Positions 1 through 4,394 of a stretch of 9,625 bases of DNA are shown in pieces. The position numbers and the translations under genes are program-made. The notes beneath the pieces are model-generated. The model had not been told where the DNA came from and searched no databases. It worked only from the letters and a program-made list of their open reading frames with translations. The stretch covers positions 1 to 9,625 of the forward strand of contig DMQT01000150.1 of the NCBI GenBank assembly GCA_003455595.1. Direction: 5' to 3'. Position 1 is the stretch's first letter. Each line of letters starts with the position of its first letter. This DNA is from Betaproteobacteria bacterium. GTDB lineage: Bacteria > Pseudomonadota > Gammaproteobacteria > Burkholderiales > Sulfuriferulaceae.

Positions 1-2
1 AG

Positions 3-2642
3 GATGCGATGGGTGTGGCGCCCGATAGCGATGTCATCGCTGCACTGCTGAACGATGCCTCATTGATTCAGTCGCTGCGCGATTACGCCGACTTGCTGAT
101 CCGCAACAGCCCGACGCCAGAAGGCAAAAATGCCGCGGCTGGCCGTCAGTTGCACGCCACGCTGGACACGCGCGATGCGACGCAAACCTGCTTTGGCGCG
201 GTGTGCGGCGCACTGCTAACGGCTGCGGGCGAGCTGCGTAAACACAGTTCCGGCAAGTCCTCGATCCAGCGCCTGGGTGCCGAAGACGATGCGCGCTTTC
301 TGGCACTGCACGCGCAACTCGGCGAGCGTCTGTTGCAGGCGCGCGGCTGGTTGGCGGCGCAGCGCGTATACCAGTTCAACGCTGACGCGCTGGCTATCGG
401 CGACGCCCTGCTGGCGCACTACCAGCGCCTCAAACACGCACGCCGCGTGCTGGATTTCGCCGATGTCGAATGGCAGGTCGCGCGCCTGCTGTCGAATTCG
501 GATCAGGCCGAATACCTGCAATTCAAGCTCGATGCGCGTTACCGGCACATTTTGCTGGACGAGTTTCAGGACACCAATCCGTTGCAATGGCGGGTGCTGC
601 AAAGCTGGTTTGGCGCTGCTGCCAATGCTGACCGCATGCCGACGATCTTTCTGGTGGGCGACCCGAAGCAGTCGATTTACCGCTTTCGCGGCGCCGAGGC
701 AGGACTGTTCAGCCTGGCGCGCGATTACCTGGTCGAACACGGCGCAGCCTGTCTGCAGCAGAACGCCACGCGCCGCAGCGCGCCCCCCATCATGCATGCG
801 GTGAACCAGAATTTTGGCCGCGTGGCGGCAGCATATCCGCTGTTCCAGCCACACACGGCACACGACAGCGGGCGTACTGGCCGGGTCGAAATAGTGCCGC
901 TGGCGCAGTTCCCCCAACCGGCCGAATTAACGCCAGACGGCTACCGCAATCCGCTCACCACGCCGTTTCAGGACGCCGACACACAGGTGCGGGAAATCGA
1001 GGCGCAGCGACTGGTGCAACGCCTGCAGCAAATCATCGGCCAGTGGATCGTCGACGACGAAAAAACCGGCGCACGTCCGGCCGAATACCGCGATGTGATG
1101 ATCCTGGTACGCAACCGCACCCACCTGGCGGTCTACGAGCGCGCACTTAAAGCGGCACGCATTCCTTACGCCAGCACGCGTAGTGGCGGCCTGCTCGACA
1201 CCCTGGAAATCGGCGACCTAATGAGCCTGCTGGGTTTTCTGGTAACGCCGTTCATCGACCTGGATCTGGCGCGCGCCCTGCGCTCGCCGCTGTTTGATTA
1301 CAGCGATGCCGAGCTGCTGCAGTTGACCACCTGCCCCGGTGACAGTCTGTGGCAGCGCTTGCGCAGCCTGACTGCCGATGCCAGCCCGAAGCTGACACGC
1401 GCGGCCAGACTGCTGAGCGACTGGCTGGCGCTGGCTGGACGGCTGCCGGTGCACGACCTGCTCGACCGCATTTATTTCAGCGCTGAGGTGCCTGCACGTT
1501 ATGCTACCGCAGCGCCCGACGCGCTGCGCCCGGGCATTGCCGCCAACCTGGATAGCTTCATGGAACTGGCGCTGACCTTGTCGGGTGGGCGCTACCCCAG
1601 CCTGCCGCGCTTTTTGCACGAATTGGCCGAATTGCAGGCAGGCGGCGACGCCAGCAGCCCCGACCTGGGCAAAACCGCGCAACTGAGTAATGCCGTCAGC
1701 ATCCACACCATCCACGGTGCCAAGGGATTGGAAGCGCCCATCGTCTGGCTGCTCGACGCGGGGCCGCACCGCCCCCGGACTGCAAACTACGCTTCGCTGA
1801 CCAGCTGGCGAGCCGGTGCGGAACGCCCCGAGCATTTTTCGCTGTACGGCGACAAAACCCTGCGTGCTGAATTTCAGGCGGCCTTTTTTGAAGCCGAGGC
1901 GCACCATGCCCAGCGTGAAAATTTCAACCTGCTGTATGTCGCCATGACGCGCGCACGCCAGGCGCTGATCGTCAGCGGTTCGGCCAGCAGCGTGCGGCAA
2001 GACGATTGGCACGGCCAGATCCTGGCGGCACTCACCGACCAGTCCGATGCGACCGAATGCAGTCTGGGAGACGATCTCAGCCTGCAGCCCTACACCCTGT
2101 TGCCGGGTACGCACCACGCGGCAGCGCTGCCGATCGCCCTCCCCGCCAACCTGCATCAGCTTGCCGCCGTGGGCTGCCGCACCATCCCGGTGAATAACGC
2201 GCAAATCAATTATGGCGTGTTGCTGCACGCGATTCTGGAGCGCATCGCGCCACCCGCCGCTGCACCCGCCGCTACCCTGCTGCGTCAGCAACTGGGGCAT
2301 CCAGAAGATTTCGACAGCGCCCTGGCGCACGCCCGGCGCCTGCTCGCCAGCCCGCAGCTGGCAGCATTTTTTGATCCGGCGCGTTATCATTTTGCGCGCA
2401 ATGAAATGCCCTATTTAACGGCTGACGGTGAAGCCCGGCGTATCGATCGTGTGGTGCGGCTGGATGACGCCCTGTGGATACTGGATTACAAATCCGGCGA
2501 CGACGCCAGCGACACCCAGTTACAGCAGCGCCACCGCGCGCAACTGGATGAATACCGTGCCGCCATGGCGCAGGCGTACCCAAACCTGTCGGTGCGCTGC
2601 GGCATTGTGCGTGGCGACGGCCGGCTGCTTGAAGTCGTCTAG
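3..2642 (+). CDS. addA: AddA-like double-strand-break repair helicase-nuclease (UvrD superfamily 1A helicase with C-terminal PD-(D/E)XK nuclease), 5' end outside the window
   Basis: ATP-dependent DNA helicase and nuclease of the AddAB type, which unwinds and resects broken DNA ends for RecA loading. Counting from the in-frame ATG at 9, seen are helicase motif II DEFQDT (184-189), motif III VGDPKQSIYRFRGAE (216-230), the late motif HTIHGAKGLEAP (about 566-577) and motif VI YVAMTRAR (643-650). A C-terminal nuclease follows, with H740, D813 and the DYK triad D826/K828, then QLDEYR. The HGAKGLEAP form resembles proteobacterial AddA more than RecB, whose usual form is HKSKGLE. The Walker A motif (GxGKT) is absent and the frame is open to the window edge, so the true start is upstream, with perhaps about 200 residues missing (inferred from family length). 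The ATG at 9 has no recognisable ribosome site and is probably internal. An addB partner would be expected upstream. Family call firm; AddA versus another UvrD-nuclease fusion less so. Confidence 0.88.
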   Translation, partial: DAMGVAPDSDVIAALLNDASLIQSLRDYADLLIRNSPTPEGKNAAAGRQLHATLDTRDATQTCFGAVCGALLTAAGELRKHSSGKSSIQRLGAEDDARFLALHAQLGERLLQARGWLAAQRVYQFNADALAIGDALLAHYQRLKHARRVLDFADVEWQVARLLSNSDQAEYLQFKLDARYRHILLDEFQDTNPLQWRVLQSWFGAAANADRMPTIFLVGDPKQSIYRFRGAEAGLFSLARDYLVEHGAACLQQNATRRSAPPIMHAVNQNFGRVAAAYPLFQPHTAHDSGRTGRVEIVPLAQFPQPAELTPDGYRNPLTTPFQDADTQVREIEAQRLVQRLQQIIGQWIVDDEKTGARPAEYRDVMILVRNRTHLAVYERALKAARIPYASTRSGGLLDTLEIGDLMSLLGFLVTPFIDLDLARALRSPLFDYSDAELLQLTTCPGDSLWQRLRSLTADASPKLTRAARLLSDWLALAGRLPVHDLLDRIYFSAEVPARYATAAPDALRPGIAANLDSFMELALTLSGGRYPSLPRFLHELAELQAGGDASSPDLGKTAQLSNAVSIHTIHGAKGLEAPIVWLLDAGPHRPRTANYASLTSWRAGAERPEHFSLYGDKTLRAEFQAAFFEAEAHHAQRENFNLLYVAMTRARQALIVSGSASSVRQDDWHGQILAALTDQSDATECSLGDDLSLQPYTLLPGTHHAAALPIALPANLHQLAAVGCRTIPVNNAQINYGVLLHAILERIAPPAAAPAATLLRQQLGHPEDFDSALAHARRLLASPQLAAFFDPARYHFARNEMPYLTADGEARRIDRVVRLDDALWILDYKSGDDASDTQLQQRHRAQLDEYRAAMAQAYPNLSVRCGIVRGDGRLLEVV

Positions 2643-2647
2643 CCAGC

Positions 2648-2675
2648 TTGCGCGCCGCACGCGTCTTCCTATACT
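2648..2675 (+). promoter_or_regulatory. Possible sigma70-type promoter for the 84-residue gene
   Basis: A good -10 box TATACT (2670-2675) sits 16 bp after a weak -35 TTGCGC (2648-2653), in the 81-bp gap after the helicase-nuclease gene. A transcript would start near 2682, giving a leader of about 40 nt. The weak -35 keeps confidence low; read-through from upstream is the alternative. Confidence 0.3.
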
Positions 2676-2723
2676 GCAAGGGCGACGCAGCGGATTCGCT
2701 CAACCCACGCACAGGAGGCAGCC

Positions 2724-2978
2724 ATGTTCAATAACTTCATCAACAGCTTTCGCAAATTGCCCAGTCACGACCCGGACAACAAAGTCGTGTCTTGGCATGT
2801 GTTCCGCACTGCAAGCGAAGCTGAAGACTACGCCGAACATATCCGCCTCGGTGAAGGCCAGCGCACAGTGGGCGGCATGGACGCCGACAGCGTCGGAAAA
2901 CTGTGGTGGGTAGGCGTGGAAGTGGATGATATTACGCGCTGGGGCAACCCCGGCGCGGTGAACAAGCACGCAGAATAA
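2724..2978 (+). CDS. Small uncharacterised protein, 84 aa
   Basis: Not recognised. The start is well supported: a full AGGAGG ribosome-binding site (2713-2718) lies 5 nt before the ATG, and a strong terminator follows the stop by about 35 nt, so this is very likely a real, independently ended gene. The protein is soluble in character, with no signal peptide or membrane segment. It has a mixed-charge, aromatic-rich second half (LWWVGVEVDD near residues 60-69) and an acidic central helix-like part (ASEAEDYAEHIRLGEG). It contains no cysteine, so a metal cluster is unlikely. The preceding helicase-nuclease gene ends 81 bp away and functional coupling to it is not suggested. Function unknown. Confidence 0.8.
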   Translation: MFNNFINSFRKLPSHDPDNKVVSWHVFRTASEAEDYAEHIRLGEGQRTVGGMDADSVGKLWWVGVEVDDITRWGNPGAVNKHAE

Positions 2979-3012
2979 CGCGCCATTGCGATCAATCCAT
3001 CCAGTGCTCAAT

Positions 3013-3049
3013 AAAAATGCCGCACGCGTGAACGGTGTGCGGCATTTTT
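3013..3049. terminator. Bidirectional rho-independent terminator
   Basis: A perfect 13-bp inverted repeat, AAAAATGCCGCAC (3013-3025) and GTGCGGCATTTTT (3037-3049), encloses an 11-nt loop. The stem core is GC-rich and its ends give a U-run on either strand. It sits between the convergent 84-residue gene (stop 2978) and the minus-strand PEP-CTERM frame (stop at 3087), so it can end transcription from both sides. Confidence 0.9.
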
Positions 3050-3086
3050 CAATTTCACAGCGCGTTGGCTGCAAAAACAACAACGA

Positions 3087-3614
3087 TCAAATTGCCATTC
3101 GGCTCATTGCGAGTTTCCGCGACATCCGCATCAGCCCCAGCAGCCCCACACCCAGCAGCAACAGCGTACCAGGCTCCGGCACTTGACCGCTGCCACCACC
3201 ACAACCGGCCTGACCTGACGCGCACGAGCTACCGTTCACCGAATACAGCTTGAAGTAATCGTTGCCGCCATCAATCGCGCCGCTACCGGTGCCGTTGTAA
3301 ACACCAACCAGCCAGTAACTGGAGTAGATGCTGTTGGCAAATGTCTTCGTTCCGGTGCTGCTGCCCCCGTTATAGTTGCCCACCAACGTCCAGCCATTAC
3401 TGGTGAGATTGCTGTAGGTCAAATTGGCCAGTGGCGCAGTGGCAGAAAGTCCCGTATACGCCCACACCGCAAAGTCTGAATCGCCCTGCACCCAGCCGAA
3501 ACTGGTGCTGGTCAGGTTCACTTTATTTGCGTTGCCAAAACTGAACAGCACGGAATCGACGCCTTGCAACGCGATATTCAAATCGCCACCGGCATGCGCC
3601 ACCGAGGCCTGCAT
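3087..3614 (-). CDS. PEP-CTERM sorting-domain surface protein, N-terminally replaced (remnant or chimera)
   Basis: The C-terminal sorting signal is clear: VPEPGT (residues 145-150 from the ATG at 3614), a hydrophobic helix LLLLGVGLLGLM (151-162), then a basic tail with R163, R166 and K167. Such signals are cut by an exosortase (EpsH/XrtA type) so that the protein is released to the surface or exopolysaccharide. The body (about 20-130) is rich in Ser, Thr, Asn, Gly and Tyr, typical of these beta-rich exported proteins, and has a Gly-rich linker with two Cys (131, 138) before the signal. There is no signal peptide. Residues 1-18 continue a TPR-like sequence in the same frame, and the frame reaches back only to a TAG at 3657-3659. 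The original N-terminus is therefore lost and this frame is probably not a functional exported protein unless joined to the upstream signal sequence. The ATG at 3614 has no good ribosome site. Confidence 0.7.
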   Translation of the reverse strand: MQASVAHAGGDLNIALQGVDSVLFSFGNANKVNLTSTSFGWVQGDSDFAVWAYTGLSATAPLANLTYSNLTSNGWTLVGNYNGGSSTGTKTFANSIYSSYWLVGVYNGTGSGAIDGGNDYFKLYSVNGSSCASGQAGCGGGSGQVPEPGTLLLLGVGLLGLMRMSRKLAMSRMAI

Positions 3615-4087
3615 TGTCCAGGCATCGGCATCGCGCGGACCCAGTTGTACGGCGCGCTACGCAGCAATTTTTGCTTCCGGCTAGCGGCCCGAAACAAGCA
3701 GGATTTTCGCCTGCAACGCCAGTGCACATGCTTCGCCGCCGGGAATTTTCCCAGCCTGCTGGGCGCTTGTCATGGCGCTGTCGCGCTGTCCCAGATCCAG
3801 TTGCGCCTGCGCGCGGAGCAGCAACACGTCGAGGCGCGACAACAGGCAAGCCGTCCGCCGAAAATTTATCCAGCAGCGCCTTGGGCTTACCCTGCTGATA
3901 AAACGCCTGTGCGTATTCCGTGGCGATCTGGCTGCGGTCAATACCCAGTTTTTCCGCATCCGCAAACACCCGCTCAGCGCCTGCCGGATCACCGTTGCGC
4001 AGTTACACCTTCGCGATTCAGCGCGTACGCCGGTAACGCCACCAACAAAAGCAGTAGCGCGCGGCTGACAGGTCTGATCAGGTTCAT
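3572..4087 (-). pseudogene. Degenerate TPR protein remnant, PrsT-like (exosortase-associated)
   Basis: Reading leftward from an ATG at 4085-4087, 32 codons encode a classic signal peptide (MNLIRPVSRALLLLLVALPA, then a Y-A cleavage box), ending at TGA 3989-3991. A second frame then gives LRNGDPAGAERVFADAEKLG and continues to about FSADGLP. A third frame gives LLLRAQAQLDLGQRDSAM and on to LLVSGR, is broken by TAG at 3681-3683, gives PEAKIAA, hits TAG at 3657-3659, and ends with RAVQLGPRDADAW. Joined together these read as TPR repeats. The NGDPAGAE and RAVxLGPxDADAW patterns resemble PrsT, the large TPR protein found with XrtA/EpsH exosortase loci. PrsT is normally around 900 residues and only about 160 codons remain, so large internal losses are implied. 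The family is inferred from motif style; a generic TPR protein is the alternative. That it is broken is seen directly. Confidence 0.7.
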
Positions 4088-4208
4088 GTTTTTACTTTAT
4101 GCATACAGAATAACGACCTGTCAGCAAATAGCACCAGGCGGAAAGCCCCGTAAACCTGGGCCTCACTCGTAACAACAGCAGAAAAACGTTGCGTGTTTCG
4201 TAATGCAT

Positions 4209-4225
4209 GGCGACTTTTCGTCGCC
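4209..4225. other. Short perfect hairpin in the nasA upstream region
   Basis: GGCGAC (4209-4214) and GTCGCC (4220-4225) form a perfect 6-bp stem with the 5-nt loop TTTTC. There is no T-run after it on either strand, so it is not a standard terminator. It lies 35 bp upstream of the first NtrC-like site. Role unknown. Confidence 0.4.
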
Positions 4226-4259
4226 GCTCACTACAGCAAAATTGCACCGCTGCATGGGC

Positions 4260-4274
4260 GCACAAAAACAGTGC
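4260..4274 (+). promoter_or_regulatory. NtrC-type enhancer dyad, distal site
   Basis: The sequence GCACAAAAACAGTGC carries the NtrC half-sites GCAC and GTGC perfectly at the canonical 7-nt spacing. Its centre (4267) is 127 bp before the sigma54-predicted start at about 4394, an ordinary enhancer distance. Known family pattern: GCAC-N7-GTGC. Binding by NtrC here is inferred. Confidence 0.6.
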
Positions 4275-4290
4275 CCGCTGCGTGAAACAT

Positions 4291-4305
4291 GCACACCAAT
4301 TTTGC
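4291..4305 (+). promoter_or_regulatory. NtrC-type enhancer dyad, proximal site
   Basis: GCACACCAATTTTGC matches the GCAC-N7-GTGC arms at 7 of 8 positions (right arm TTGC). Its centre (4298) is 31 bp, three helical turns, from the distal site, so two NtrC dimers would lie on the same DNA face as at other tandem NtrC enhancers. It is weaker than the distal site taken alone; the spacing is what supports it. Confidence 0.5.
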
Positions 4306-4337
4306 GCATCCACTTGTCACTCCGGTCGTGTTTATTA

Positions 4338-4350
4338 TAACTATATGATA
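4338..4350 (-). promoter_or_regulatory. AT-rich IHF-like bend site between enhancer and sigma54 promoter
   Basis: Read on the minus strand, TATCATATAGTTA matches the IHF pattern WATCAR-N4-TTR with one mismatch (T in place of R). It lies inside a strongly AT-rich stretch (4329-4367) between the NtrC-like sites and the sigma54 promoter, where IHF commonly bends DNA at NtrC-controlled genes. AT-rich DNA gives chance matches, so this is tentative. Confidence 0.3.
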
Positions 4351-4367
4351 TTAATCATGTTATTTAA

Positions 4368-4383
4368 TGGCATAGCAATTGCT
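4368..4383 (+). promoter_or_regulatory. Sigma54 (RpoN) -24/-12 promoter of nasA-ybiB
   Basis: TGGCATAGCAATTGCT matches the sigma54 consensus TGGCAC-N5-TTGCW at every fixed position except C to T at position 6, a common variant. GG (4369-4370) and GC (4381-4382) are exactly 10 nt apart. The predicted start of transcription is about 4394, next to the nasA ATG at 4395. Together with the upstream NtrC-like dyads this fits nitrogen-starvation control of nitrate assimilation. Confidence 0.7.
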
Positions 4384-4394
4384 TTGTAACTACC

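Noticed and set aside
4235..4248. Minus-strand GGTGCAATTTTGCT as a sigma54 promoter for the TPR/PEP-CTERM gene.
   Set aside because: GG and GC are 9 nt apart where exactly 10 are needed, and it lies about 150 bp before the ATG; kept only as part of a repeated motif.
4092..4313. A 73-codon minus-strand open frame upstream of the TPR remnant, Cys- and Arg-rich.
   Set aside because: No ribosome site, composition unlike the real genes here, and it crosses the 4209-4225 hairpin and the regulatory sites.
4207..4389. A 60-codon plus-strand open frame upstream of nasA.
   Set aside because: It covers the NtrC-like sites, the AT-rich segment and the sigma54 promoter, has no ribosome site and no recognisable sequence.
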